Shown: piece after piece, positions 17,132 through 26,030 of the stretch
Position numbering within the stretch: position 1 is the first letter of the stretch
Layout of the letters: each line of letters starts with the position of its first letter
Source of the DNA: HdN1 sp964473645
Lineage (GTDB): Bacteria > Pseudomonadota > Gammaproteobacteria > Pseudomonadales > Ketobacteraceae
DNA length: 64,000 bases
Assembly: GCA_964473645.1 (NCBI GenBank)
Contig: CAYYPW010000004.1
Coordinates: 186,001 to 250,000, forward strand
Direction: 5' to 3'
The notes under the pieces: generated by a model
The model's database searches: none
The model's input: the letters and a program-made list of their open reading frames with translations, nothing else
Told to the model about the DNA's origin: nothing
Program-made: the position numbers and the translations under genes

Positions 17132-18400
17132 TCAAGCTGCCGGTGCAGTCACGCCATTCACAAACTGTTGCCAAGGCGCAGGCTGCTGTGTGTCGGTATC
17201 CAACGTCGTCGTGGCTGCGGTCGCACCACTCGGCAGTTGTCCCAACAATTGGCGGAACAGATCATTGCCGTTCACAAGACTATCAAGACTCGACATCAAG
17301 GTTTGCTCGGCTGCACGCACCTGGCGGGCAAAATCCACCAACGGCGCCAGCAAACTGCCCTGCCCCACTTCACCGCCACCGGCTTCAGCGACACCGACAT
17401 AGGCTTGCGTTACGGCAACGGTTTGGGTTTGCGTCATATTGGCAGCAAATCCAGCTAATTCATTTTGATCGTAGCCAACAGCAAGTGCTTGCTCAAAAGC
17501 CGCCTCGACATTGCCTCCATAAAAGGTTTCTGCCACATCATTGACCTGAGCAAACAAGTCGGTGAGTGCACTCATTTCACCTTCATCGAGCTCACCTTCC
17601 ACGGTGAACGAAAAATTGTCCTCCCCCGAAATTGTGGCGTCGAAACCTTCCGCCGAGACATCCTCATTCTCGAAGTTAGCAACCAGTGCGGCAAAATCCC
17701 GCGCTGATGACACATTGATTTTCACGACATCACCATCCTGCGTGGTGACTTCCATAGCGAATTCACGGCTGGAACTTACCGCGACACTACTTGCAGACCA
17801 TTGTGTGCCAGTAGCAACGACATTAACCGGGCCAGTCACCACATTGCCAGAGGGGGGCACTTCTGTGGGAGTGGATGAGGCCGTGCCGGAGAGACGTTCT
17901 TCGATGTCATCGAGCCCCTGCTGAACGCGACCAAACGTCTCGAAGTAGTCATCGCGGACTTTGCCATTGAACATGCCACGGCTTTCCAATTCTTCACGGG
18001 CTTCCTGCATGCCTTTTCGCACACCTTCCATGCCTTGCTGCAGGCGCTGCTGCAATACCTCATCGGACGCACCGTTGGCTTTTTCCTGGGCCAGGCGTTG
18101 TTCGATAAAAGAGAGGATGCGATCCGTCACGGTAGCAGGTGAGAAATCTTCGCTTTCCGGAGGCTCGATGGGCGTAGTGGGATTGACTTCGGAAATGGCA
18201 GGCGCCTGGGTTGCGGGCAGTTTTTCTGCCAATCGCTGACTCAATCGCTCACTTAAAAACTGTTGCGCTTGTGCAATATCACTGTCTTGCCCGTTGTTTT
18301 CGTTCGCTTTGCCACGGCGCAAGCCGGGCAAGAAATCCGATCCATTAACATGCCGGCCTGCGTGCGAATGCGAACCAAGCAATGCACCAAGAACGTTCAT
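17132..18400 (-). CDS. DUF5610 domain protein
   Basis: A 422-residue soluble protein with no signal peptide. Residues about 75-165 (for example VTDRILSFIEQRLAQEKANG and ELESRGMFNGKVRDDYFETF) look like the helical DUF5610 domain found in marine gammaproteobacteria. After a Pro/Ser/Thr linker comes a beta-rich part (about 195-275) and a C-terminal helical part. No enzymatic motif is visible and the function of the family is unknown. It is divergent from the coiled-coil membrane protein at 18677. The base composition is like that of the neighbours. Confidence 0.7.
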   Translation of the reverse strand: MNVLGALLGSHSHAGRHVNGSDFLPGLRRGKANENNGQDSDIAQAQQFLSERLSQRLAEKLPATQAPAISEVNPTTPIEPPESEDFSPATVTDRILSFIEQRLAQEKANGASDEVLQQRLQQGMEGVRKGMQEAREELESRGMFNGKVRDDYFETFGRVQQGLDDIEERLSGTASSTPTEVPPSGNVVTGPVNVVATGTQWSASSVAVSSSREFAMEVTTQDGDVVKINVSSARDFAALVANFENEDVSAEGFDATISGEDNFSFTVEGELDEGEMSALTDLFAQVNDVAETFYGGNVEAAFEQALAVGYDQNELAGFAANMTQTQTVAVTQAYVGVAEAGGGEVGQGSLLAPLVDFARQVRAAEQTLMSSLDSLVNGNDLFRQLLGQLPSGATAATTTLDTDTQQPAPWQQFVNGVTAPAA

Positions 18401-18601
18401 GACGAGATTCCTCGCGTGGTGTGCGTAAGCACCTTAGTTGATAGAAAAGCGTTTCAGACTTTAGAGGGGAAGCGACCGTTAAAGAACGGCTTTTTCGAGT
18501 GTCTGAACTGGCTATCGGCCCACTTGAGGAGAACTTTAGAAGTTACCTGCCAAAAAATGAAAAAATCAAAACCCACACTAACCTGCGGAATAGCAAAAAC
18601 T

Positions 18602-18660
18602 GAACCATACTATAGACCGAGCCATGCTATAAACCACGCCCTACTATAAACAGCGCCATA
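18602..18660. repeat. 17-bp imperfect tandem repeat before a coiled-coil gene
   Basis: Three units of 17 bases (GAACCATACTATAGACC, GAGCCATGCTATAAACC, ACGCCCTACTATAAACA) plus a partial fourth (GCGCCATA) end 16 bases before the ATG at 18677. Each unit contains a TATA-type string that could act as a -10 element, so the array may offer several start sites. It is not CRISPR: there are no spacers. Confidence 0.7.
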
Positions 18661-18676
18661 AGCAGTCAAGACACAC

Positions 18677-19963
18677 ATGAGTTTGGAAAATCTTCTCGCA
18701 ATTCAGGCAGGTATCCTTGCAGTGGTCATCATTGCATTCCTGCTTATTTATATTGCAAGGCTCAAAAAAAACCTCACCAGTCTGCAAGCATTGTTCACCA
18801 AGTTAAAAGATGACATGGGCGGCGACACGCTGCTGCAACACCTGCAAGAAGCGCAAAAACAAACACTTAGTGCCTGCAAAAAAGAATCGGCGGCCTATAA
18901 CCCCGAGCACGATCCTGTCGACCAAGCGATATCAATGCGTTCCATCGCTCTTGGTGCCGAAATCGCCTTTATCGAAGCCATGCAACGCGGCAAAGTAAGC
19001 TTTGATACGATAATGGCGCCCTACCGTGCTTTGGGCGAGCAACTCACGCGCTATCTGGCGGAAACCCGCGAGAACATCAAAGGCCAGACAGCAGCGGATT
19101 ATCAACACAAAATCACCGAATTACAGCGCCAACTCGAAGCCGTCAACCGCAAATACAAGACACTGGAAGATACGCAGAAGCGATTGAAAAACCTGGTTGA
19201 TCTGTTGGAGCTAGGCAATCAGACCGAGCGCAGTAAAGATCAAATCGAGCAAGCCCTGCATCTGGCATTGGCCTCGGTATGTGAATCGTACACCGACGCC
19301 GTAGGCGTGCGTGAAATCGTCTATCTCTACCATGAAGCGTATTTTGATCGACGCAACGGCCCAGCACCCGATGCGCTCAATGCACGCCTGGATGTTGCCA
19401 GTGCGGCAGGCAGCCATGAATCAGCCCAGTACAACACCTCGAATTTCGACGCCAGCCCCCATATCGACATGCTCAATAATATTATTGATGAGCAACGACA
19501 GTTAGTCGCCGAACTGCAAGCCCGTATCCTGCAACTGGAAGCTTCTCAAGAGCGCGAAGAAATCGAAGAGAAAGCCGACGCCATCAGCCAGCAGGTGCAA
19601 GAAGCCAAAACCTGCCTGGACATGCTTGAGCTGGAAATCAGCAAGCTTAAAGAAGGTGGTGGCCCAGGTTACCCCAGCGAAGAAGTGATGGATATCATTG
19701 AGCAATTCACCGAAGAATCTGCCGTAATGGTAGAACGATTGCACATGCTTAATAATCAAAACAAAATGCTGGCCACCGAAAATGAAGAGCTACGCCTGCA
19801 GATCGACCAGTCAATGGAATCAGAACAACCCATGGTCGCAGGCCTCAAAAACAAGCTGCAGCTACAAGCCGAAGAAATTCTCGATCTGCAAGCCAGCTAC
19901 AAAAAGCTTGAAGAACAATACCTTGCTCTCTACGCCTCGACCCAGACAGCGACCGCTTCGTAG
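18677..19963 (+). CDS. Membrane-anchored coiled-coil protein, unknown function
   Basis: A 428-residue protein with one N-terminal membrane helix (ILAVVIIAFLLIYIARL, residues about 13-29) and a cytoplasmic remainder made mostly of charged coiled coil. The coils lie at about 130-180 (YQHKITELQRQLEAVNRKYK), 265-325 and 350-415. A non-coiled stretch lies near residues 200-250. I find no enzyme motif. Such proteins are often scaffolds or bind a second coiled-coil partner. The gene at 20000-21643 is also a long coiled-coil protein and converges on this one with a gap of only 36 bases. Function not recognised. Confidence 0.75.
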   Translation: MSLENLLAIQAGILAVVIIAFLLIYIARLKKNLTSLQALFTKLKDDMGGDTLLQHLQEAQKQTLSACKKESAAYNPEHDPVDQAISMRSIALGAEIAFIEAMQRGKVSFDTIMAPYRALGEQLTRYLAETRENIKGQTAADYQHKITELQRQLEAVNRKYKTLEDTQKRLKNLVDLLELGNQTERSKDQIEQALHLALASVCESYTDAVGVREIVYLYHEAYFDRRNGPAPDALNARLDVASAAGSHESAQYNTSNFDASPHIDMLNNIIDEQRQLVAELQARILQLEASQEREEIEEKADAISQQVQEAKTCLDMLELEISKLKEGGGPGYPSEEVMDIIEQFTEESAVMVERLHMLNNQNKMLATENEELRLQIDQSMESEQPMVAGLKNKLQLQAEEILDLQASYKKLEEQYLALYASTQTATAS

Positions 19964-19999
19964 CACAATACTGATCGAATATGCTGAGCACTCCTCGGC

Positions 20000-21643
20000 C
20001 TACTTTTCTTTTTCTTTAATGTTGGCGGCTACCTTCGCTACATTCTTGGTAAAGGCCGGGTCCATCAATTCGTCGGGGTTAAACAAGCCTCGCAGAGCCT
20101 CTTCAAGTTTCTTGATGCGCGCAGTTAAAGTCATGCTTTTTGAATCACCGGGAGTAATCCCCAAACCACCACGCAAGTCCTGAGCTGCCAGTTGCAGGTG
20201 TTTGACCAAACGCAGTTGCTGTTTTTCCAGATTTTTGTGGATGCCTTTGAATACGTCGTCGCTCTTCATCAACAAACGTTCCATTTGAATCTTTTGCTTC
20301 TCTGCGGCAAGCGAGACGCTGACGGCTTCGGCCCGTGCGCTGGCACCTTTCAAAAGCGTCGTCAAATTATCACGCAAACGATCATAACGCGGTCGGTCAT
20401 TGACCGGCATATCCGGCACCAGCAATACAATGCGCTCTTCATAAATAATCAGTGTTGCACCTTCCTCGACAATTTTTCCGCGATGGCGACGCGACTCAAT
20501 GACAGATTCGGCATTGGTAAGCGCATTCGGGCCAGCAAAATATTTGGGCCCGCTGTCGGTCATAACGCTCACCGTCGGCTTGATACGATAGGTGGACACG
20601 GTGCGCAGGATTTCCGCGCCCAGTTTTTCGAAGGTGGTGGCCTGAAAGCTCGACAGCATGAAGAGGATGACGATACTCATGTCAGAACTGGCCATGTAGG
20701 CGTTATAGGCTTCCTTCGACATGTTGGCGACTTCGCCTTCCAACGTCTCTATGCGTTGTTGCATCAAGCCCGCGTCGCCTTCCGCATATATCGGCGAATT
20801 GATTACCGGGGTTGGCTGGTTGCTGGCGGTTGCCTCAATCGCATTGGAGATTTCAAGCGAATCAAGCTCGGCGCCCGTGGTGCGTTTGGCGGCATCAGCG
20901 GCCAAACGCAAATTGATGGCTTCTTCGCGATGGCGTTCCAGTTCGCGTTCGAGTTTTTGCATCAACTCGATCGTATGGTCGCGCTCGCCGACCACCGTCG
21001 AGAGCTCACGATCCTTGATCAAAAGCGCTTTCTGGTATTCTTGTTCGCGCTTTTCTAACTCCTTGATTTGGCGACTTAACTGGGTGAGCACATTGTTTTG
21101 GATAGAGGCGGCATCATCTTCGGTACGAAACTGGTTTTTATGTTGCTCATGCAACTCATTGGGCTCGACCAGTGCCGAAATGTCATTGTCATCGTCATCG
21201 CTCGCGTTGAATGCACCGGCCTTGGCACGGTTTTCAAGTTCGAAAAAAATGTCCCGAAAGCGTTCGGAGTTTTGCAAACGCTCCTTGTAGATGGCCATGA
21301 GCGCTTCGTCATTTCTCGGGTCGACCCCGGTCAAAACGCTTTGCACAAAACGCTCATGCGTTTGATAGGCCAATACCACCGGTTGTAGACGCGCCCGTAT
21401 CACGCGCCAGTGGTTGGGGTCCGACGGGGCAAACTTTAATGCAGCACGCTCACCCACCAGGAACATATGCCGCAGCTGGGCCACCTGGTTTTGAATGGGA
21501 TCTTCGGGGTCGAGCAAACCTTGTGGATCAATCCCCAACTCGCGCAAGCGCGCCTCAGTGACGACGATAGACTCCATCAACAATTGCTGAAGCAGGCGGC
21601 GTTGATCAGGGGAGAGCGCTTGATGCAGAGCAGGTTCGTTCAT
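20000..21643 (-). CDS. Soluble coiled-coil protein with a possible GAF-like region
   Basis: A protein of about 547 residues with no membrane segment, starting MNEPALHQALSPDQRRLLQQ. The frame is open to an ATG at 21688, but the extra residues look unlike a protein start. The N-terminal 170 residues are helical. Residues about 185-315 carry charged coiled coil (for example KELEKREQEYQKALLIKDRE). Residues about 320-450 alternate strands and helices (ATTFEKLGAEILRTVSTYRI, then EEGATLIIYEERIVLLVPDM) in a way that recalls GAF sensor domains, though I would not insist. The C-terminus is again helical. No named family. It converges on the membrane coiled-coil gene. Confidence 0.7.
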   Translation of the reverse strand: MNEPALHQALSPDQRRLLQQLLMESIVVTEARLRELGIDPQGLLDPEDPIQNQVAQLRHMFLVGERAALKFAPSDPNHWRVIRARLQPVVLAYQTHERFVQSVLTGVDPRNDEALMAIYKERLQNSERFRDIFFELENRAKAGAFNASDDDDNDISALVEPNELHEQHKNQFRTEDDAASIQNNVLTQLSRQIKELEKREQEYQKALLIKDRELSTVVGERDHTIELMQKLERELERHREEAINLRLAADAAKRTTGAELDSLEISNAIEATASNQPTPVINSPIYAEGDAGLMQQRIETLEGEVANMSKEAYNAYMASSDMSIVILFMLSSFQATTFEKLGAEILRTVSTYRIKPTVSVMTDSGPKYFAGPNALTNAESVIESRRHRGKIVEEGATLIIYEERIVLLVPDMPVNDRPRYDRLRDNLTTLLKGASARAEAVSVSLAAEKQKIQMERLLMKSDDVFKGIHKNLEKQQLRLVKHLQLAAQDLRGGLGITPGDSKSMTLTARIKKLEEALRGLFNPDELMDPAFTKNVAKVAANIKEKEK

Positions 21644-21724
21644 TCTCGACAGGCACAAACGGGATGATTCCCACCAGTCTAGCAGCACCTGCTCAGGTTT
21701 TCCTGCCGTTCGAATACGTCAACC

Positions 21725-23893
21725 CTATGACTGAAAACGTATTTCCCAACAACGATGAAGGGGCGATTCGGCGTCAAAATCGGGCGACAGCGTCGAGCGG
21801 GTGATTTCGCGAATCGCGTAGTCCCCTTCCAGGGCCTCATCGAGCTGAAACTTGCGGAAATTGTTGGAAAAAATCAACAAACCATCGCGCTCCAGACGAC
21901 GCATGGCCAGATCAATCAATTGAACCTGATCGCTCTGCACATCAAAGTCATTGCGCGATTTGTTATTCGAAAAAGTCGGTGGATCAACAAATATGACATC
22001 GAACTGTTCACGCGTTTCCTGCAACCAGCGCATGCAGTCCGCCTGTACCAGACGGTGGTTGCACTCAGCCATGCCATTGAGGGCAAAATTTTTGCTGGCC
22101 CACTCAAGATAGGTGCGAGAGCTGTCGACGCTCACGCTGCTACGACAACCACCCACGCCGGCATGCACTGTAGCCGCAGCGGTATAGCAGAATAGATTGA
22201 GAAACCGCTTGCCCTTGCAAAGCTGTTCGAGGCGTAGACGAATCGGTCGATGATCGAGAAAGAGCCCGGTATCCAGATAGTCATCCAGATTTACCAGCAA
22301 ACGTGCAGCGCCCTCTTCCACTTCAAGAAAGTGCTTGTTTTCCCCTAGTTTTTGATACTGATCGCGACCTTTCTGACGACGCCGGGATTTTACATGAATA
22401 TAGCGGGGGTTAACGCCTAACACCTGCACCAACGTATCCTGCGCTTGCTGCAAACGCTGCTGCGCCTTGTCGGGATCGATACTTTTTGGCGGCGCATATT
22501 CTTGCAAGTGAATGTCGCCGTTATACCAATCAATCGCAACGTTATACTCCGGCATGTCAGCGTCGTATAAACGGAGGCACATAGGCTGCTCGTCATCGAT
22601 CCATTTTTTCAGCTTTTTCAGGTTCTTGGACAAACGGTTAGCAAAATCGACCGCGCCCCCTTCCGCCACGCCCTCGCCTTTCAATGCGGGCAAACGGGGT
22701 GGCCGCGCCGGAATTGCCTTGACTGTGCCGCAACGCAAATACACACGTAAGGGGCCGTTATGCAGACGGTGTACTTTAGGTTGTTCCAGCCCTAGCCGAT
22801 CAGCATCTTCCACCTGCGATGCCAACACACCACACTGCCAACCGACAAAATGCTGACCCAATTTACGGGCCAGCGCCTGATACAACCACGGAGCGGCTTC
22901 ACGATCTGAAATCCGCTCACCATACGGCGGGTTGGTAAGCAATAAGCCGACGCCAGCGGGAATATGTTTTTCATCTAGCAAGGCAAGTTCGCGACGCTCG
23001 ACATGTACCAGTTTTTCGAGACCGGCGCGCTGAAGATTGGCGCGGGCGACCGCAATGACTTCCCGATCAGCGTCATACCCGACAATACGTGGAGCAACAC
23101 CCACTAAAGCCTGCTGACGCTGGGCCTGAGCGGCTTCTAAGAGCGTATCCCATAACGGGCGTTGTGCCTGTTTCCAGCCAAAAAAGCCATACCACGGACG
23201 TTCCAGGCCGGGCGCTATACCGAGCGCCATCATGGCCCCTTCGACCAGCAAAGTACCCGACCCGCAAAACGGGTCGAGCAAACCGGTCAGCGTGGCGTCA
23301 GGCCAGCCTGCCAATTTCAACATGGCGGCGGCCAATGTTTCTTTGAGTGGCGCCTCACCGGCCTCGGTACGATAGCCGCGTCGATGCAGGGGTTCACCAC
23401 TAAAATCCAGGTAAACTTGCGCTTCGTCGCCTTTCCAATAGAGCGAAAAGACGATATCGGGCCGGTGAGAATCCACAGAAGGCCGTTCACCGGTTGCGTT
23501 ACGCATGACATCGACGATGGCATCTTTCAGGCGCAGCGTTACAAATTTGGGGTTATGCGGCACACTGTCATGCACGACCGTGTTCACCGCAAAATAACGA
23601 TCCACCTCCATGTGATCCTGCCAACGAATCTGCTTGCAGTGATGATAAATATCATCCGGGGTATGTGCGGTAAAATTCGCTATTGGCATCAGGATGCGCT
23701 CAGCAAAGCGTGACCACAAACATGCCTTGTATCCAAACTCTATGCTCGCCGCCACCGTGACCGCGCCGGCATGCTGGGCTTCGATGTTGCCGCCCAGCGA
23801 CGCCAATTCATCTGCCAACACGGTTTCGATACCGGCACCGCAGGTGGCCACCCAGCGGATAGCGGTTTGATTCTTTGCGCCTGGATTCGTCAT
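21725..23893 (-). CDS. rlmL: Bifunctional 23S rRNA methyltransferase RlmKL
   Basis: A two-headed enzyme that makes m2G2445 (RlmL part) and m7G2069 (RlmK part) in 23S rRNA. A THUMP domain lies near the N-terminus. The first methyltransferase domain has LLDPFCGSGTLLVEGAMMAL and the catalytic NPPYGER (about residue 320). The second has FLNLFCYTAAATVHA and the FVDPPTFSNN motif (about residue 634). I place the start at 23893 (MTNPGAKNQTAIRWVATCGA), because known RlmL proteins begin just before the ATCGAGIETVL segment; the open frame reaches 24007 and would add 38 residues of unclear value. It is divergent from rmf, an arrangement I believe is conserved in pseudomonads. Confidence 0.95.
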   Translation of the reverse strand: MTNPGAKNQTAIRWVATCGAGIETVLADELASLGGNIEAQHAGAVTVAASIEFGYKACLWSRFAERILMPIANFTAHTPDDIYHHCKQIRWQDHMEVDRYFAVNTVVHDSVPHNPKFVTLRLKDAIVDVMRNATGERPSVDSHRPDIVFSLYWKGDEAQVYLDFSGEPLHRRGYRTEAGEAPLKETLAAAMLKLAGWPDATLTGLLDPFCGSGTLLVEGAMMALGIAPGLERPWYGFFGWKQAQRPLWDTLLEAAQAQRQQALVGVAPRIVGYDADREVIAVARANLQRAGLEKLVHVERRELALLDEKHIPAGVGLLLTNPPYGERISDREAAPWLYQALARKLGQHFVGWQCGVLASQVEDADRLGLEQPKVHRLHNGPLRVYLRCGTVKAIPARPPRLPALKGEGVAEGGAVDFANRLSKNLKKLKKWIDDEQPMCLRLYDADMPEYNVAIDWYNGDIHLQEYAPPKSIDPDKAQQRLQQAQDTLVQVLGVNPRYIHVKSRRRQKGRDQYQKLGENKHFLEVEEGAARLLVNLDDYLDTGLFLDHRPIRLRLEQLCKGKRFLNLFCYTAAATVHAGVGGCRSSVSVDSSRTYLEWASKNFALNGMAECNHRLVQADCMRWLQETREQFDVIFVDPPTFSNNKSRNDFDVQSDQVQLIDLAMRRLERDGLLIFSNNFRKFQLDEALEGDYAIREITRSTLSPDFDAESPLHRCWEIRFQS

Positions 23894-24336
23894 ATCTTGC
23901 TTGCCGCTCACTGAAATTTTTACTACAGGGTTGACCGGAGAACTTACCAATAAGGATTCGCCAAAGATGGTTCGCCCAACTATTTTTGCGAACCAGTTCG
24001 CATTCAAACGCTCGTTTTGAACAAAGCGTAAACATAGTTAGTCAACTATGTCACTGAAACACATGATTATTCCGCATATCACTAAAAATCGTCGTTGGTT
24101 ATGAATTTAAAGTCATAGCCAACCCAATCCGATTTCGCTATCAATAAAAAAGGGCCGCAAAAAACTGTTTCATGCTGACGGAGGATACACATACTCTTTG
24201 CTTTTTCCCCTCGCCACGTTGAGGGGGTGTCGCTTGTCACTGTTACTCGTCTGCACGCTGTGCGGCGAAAAAACCGGCCCGAACGTGACAAGCATTTACG
24301 TTCATGTTGTTTCGAATTTGACGAGGATACGTCCTT
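23894..24336. other. Divergent rlmKL-rmf intergenic region
   Basis: About 440 bases with no supportable gene. It contains an inverted repeat with 11-base arms (GTTGGTTATGA / TCATAGCCAAC, 24094-24104 and 24113-24123, one G-T position), a likely operator or hairpin, and the structured rmf leader described separately. No convincing -35/-10 pair could be picked by eye. Confidence 0.55.
24207..24293 (+). promoter_or_regulatory. Candidate structured leader of rmf mRNA
   Basis: Two successive potential hairpins precede rmf. The first is CCCCTC/GAGGGG with an 8-base loop (24207-24226). The second is a perfect 9-bp long-range stem GCTTGTCAC/GTGACAAGC (24232-24240 with 24285-24293) that encloses a small GCA-CGCTG-TGC hairpin. 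The outer stem ends about 43 bases before the rmf ATG. A conserved RNA motif upstream of rmf is known in Pseudomonas. Whether this is a relative cannot be settled without a covariance search. Confidence 0.4.
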
Positions 24337-24540
24337 ATGAGAAGACAAAAGCGTGATAAGTCCCACCGTGCCTATGCTCGTGGTTACCAAATCGGCAACA
24401 GTGGCCGCTCTCGTGAGCAGTGCCCATTCACCGATATGACCATGCGGCAGTTCTGGTTGAACGGGTGGCGCGACGGCCGTTCTGATCTGTGGTCAGGCAT
24501 GTCTGGCGTCGCGGGGTTACACAAAGTAGCCAACTTGTGA
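24337..24540 (+). CDS. rmf: Ribosome modulation factor RMF
   Basis: A 67-residue basic protein. MRRQKRDKSHRAYARGYQIG, NSGRSREQCPF and FWLNGWRDGRSD match the RMF family closely. RMF binds 70S ribosomes in stationary phase and drives dimerisation to 100S particles. The C-terminal extension after WRDGRSD is about ten residues longer than the E. coli protein. GAGGA lies upstream of the ATG. The neighbours rlmKL and pyrD fit the order I recall from pseudomonads. A 160-base untranslated tail follows before the terminator. Confidence 0.95.
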   Translation: MRRQKRDKSHRAYARGYQIGNSGRSREQCPFTDMTMRQFWLNGWRDGRSDLWSGMSGVAGLHKVANL

Positions 24541-24703
24541 CTTATCCGCTTGTGGACACGGCAAGCCAATTTCGCAACACAGGTACCACGCGCAAACCGC
24601 GTATTGTGAAACGGGAGGGTCAAGCACTCACAAGCGTTACCACAACATAGCAACAACATCGCCGGTTCCACCGGCAAAAGCAGGGGGTCTCAAACCTCCA
24701 CCG

Positions 24704-24732
24704 AACGGGGCTATTACACGCCCCGTTTTTTA
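24704..24732 (+). terminator. Intrinsic terminator of rmf
   Basis: AACGGGGC and GCCCCGTT pair around an 8-base loop and run into TTTTTTATTT. It lies about 165 bases after the rmf stop, so the rmf message has a long 3' untranslated region. A small hairpin GCCGG-TTCCA-CCGGC (24661-24675) lies inside that tail. Confidence 0.9.
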
Positions 24733-24789
24733 TTTGTGCGAGGGCCGTTACGTTTGCACACGTCTTGCTGGACAACGACTTCGCAGCGT

Positions 24790-25821
24790 TCAACCCGGCA
24801 AAGGGTTTTGCTGTTGCAAGGCCTTTACAATCTGCCAGATCAACGCGGGGCCCTGGTATATAAAGCCGGTATAGAGCTGAACCAGGCTCGCCCCCAGTTC
24901 AAACTTACGCAATGCATCTTGCGGCGACATGATACCACCAACCCCGATGATCGGCACTTTGCCATCCAGACGCGGCGCCAGCCACGACAAGACCTGATTG
25001 GATGCCTCGAATACCGGGGCACCGCTTAGACCACCCGCCTCTTTCGATACTGGATAGCTTTCTACGCCCTCCCGCGACATCGTGGTATTGGTTGCAATTA
25101 CCCCTTCAATACCGCTGTCCAGCACCTGCTTGGCAAAGGTATCGACCTCCTCCTGCGTCATGTCGGGCGCAATTTTCACCACCAACGGCACACGCCGCAG
25201 GCAATGGCTGGCCTGCTTCTCCTGCTCGTTTTTCAGGCCGTCGAGCAGACGCGCCAAGGCATCGCCAAATTGCAGAGTGCGCAGCCCCGGTGTGTTGGGT
25301 GAAGAAATATTGACGACGATATAGCTCGCCAGGCGATAGGCTTTTTTCATGCAAATGAGGTAATCATCCAGCGCATTCTCGACGGGCGTATCGAAATTTT
25401 TGCCGATATTGATGCCGAGTATCCCGCTATAGCGCGACGCCTCGATACGCTGGCACATGTAATCTATGCCTTTATTGTTGAAGCCCATGCGATTGATGAT
25501 CGCTTGTCGCTCGGGCAAGCGAAACAGGCGCGGTAACGGGTTACCCGGCTGCGGACGTGGTGTGACGGTGCCCACCTCGACAAAACCAAACCCCAATGCC
25601 GCCAAGCCATCAATGTAGTCACCGTTTTTATCAAGCCCGGCTGCCAAGCCCACCGGGCTTTTGAAACTCAAGCCCATCACGTTTACCGGCAACTCGGGTT
25701 GCGGGATCAAATGCGGCAACACACGCAGACGCTCGGCCGCCGAGATCAGATCAAGAGTGACGTGGTGCGACATTTCGGCGTCGAGTTGAAACAACGCTTG
25801 GCGAACAAGGGAATAAAGCAT
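24790..25821 (-). CDS. pyrD: Dihydroorotate dehydrogenase (quinone), class 2
   Basis: A 343-residue membrane-associated flavoenzyme that oxidises dihydroorotate to orotate in pyrimidine synthesis and passes electrons to quinone. Class 2 features are the N-terminal helical extension (MLYSLVRQALFQLDAEMSHH), GLAAGLDKNGDYIDGLAALG, the catalytic-serine region NISSPNTPGLRTLQ, the FMN-phosphate-binding GVGGIMSPQDALRKFE and the final LVQLYTGFIYQGP. The length is typical. A TATAAT box lies about 45 bases upstream. It converges on rmf and sits at the edge of the accessory island that separates it from DUF2835-gdhB. Confidence 0.97.
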   Translation of the reverse strand: MLYSLVRQALFQLDAEMSHHVTLDLISAAERLRVLPHLIPQPELPVNVMGLSFKSPVGLAAGLDKNGDYIDGLAALGFGFVEVGTVTPRPQPGNPLPRLFRLPERQAIINRMGFNNKGIDYMCQRIEASRYSGILGINIGKNFDTPVENALDDYLICMKKAYRLASYIVVNISSPNTPGLRTLQFGDALARLLDGLKNEQEKQASHCLRRVPLVVKIAPDMTQEEVDTFAKQVLDSGIEGVIATNTTMSREGVESYPVSKEAGGLSGAPVFEASNQVLSWLAPRLDGKVPIIGVGGIMSPQDALRKFELGASLVQLYTGFIYQGPALIWQIVKALQQQNPLPG

Positions 25822-25864
25822 GCAGGGCTCACTTTAAGGGAAAGCGTTATGGCCGGAGGGCAGA

Positions 25865-25870
25865 ATTATA
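25865..25870 (-). promoter_or_regulatory. TATAAT -10 box of pyrD
   Basis: A perfect TATAAT on the minus strand, 44 bases upstream of the pyrD ATG. The -35 position (around CCCCTT) is poor, so the promoter is a candidate only. Confidence 0.4.
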
Positions 25871-26030
25871 AGGGAAAAGGACGAAAAAGGGGCGCGCAGT
25901 GAGCAATTGGGCAGAATTACGCACCCCCCGTTTACAAGCAGTGCAACGATCTTTGACAATCAAGCCCAGCCGCCGTGGTTGCCTCGCAACAAAATCTACC
26001 GATTGGACATCATGACAAGGATTAACACCA

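Noticed and set aside
18263..18649. 128-codon plus-strand frame before the coiled-coil gene
   Set aside because: It begins inside the DUF5610 gene on the other strand and ends in the 17-bp repeat; no domain and no good start.
20192..21058. 288-codon plus-strand open frame
   Set aside because: It is fully antisense to the coiled-coil gene at 20000-21643, which has coherent helical protein sequence; the antisense frame has none.
24082..24390. 102-codon minus-strand frame in the rlmKL-rmf region
   Set aside because: It crosses the rmf start and leader in the wrong strand and shows no protein-like pattern.
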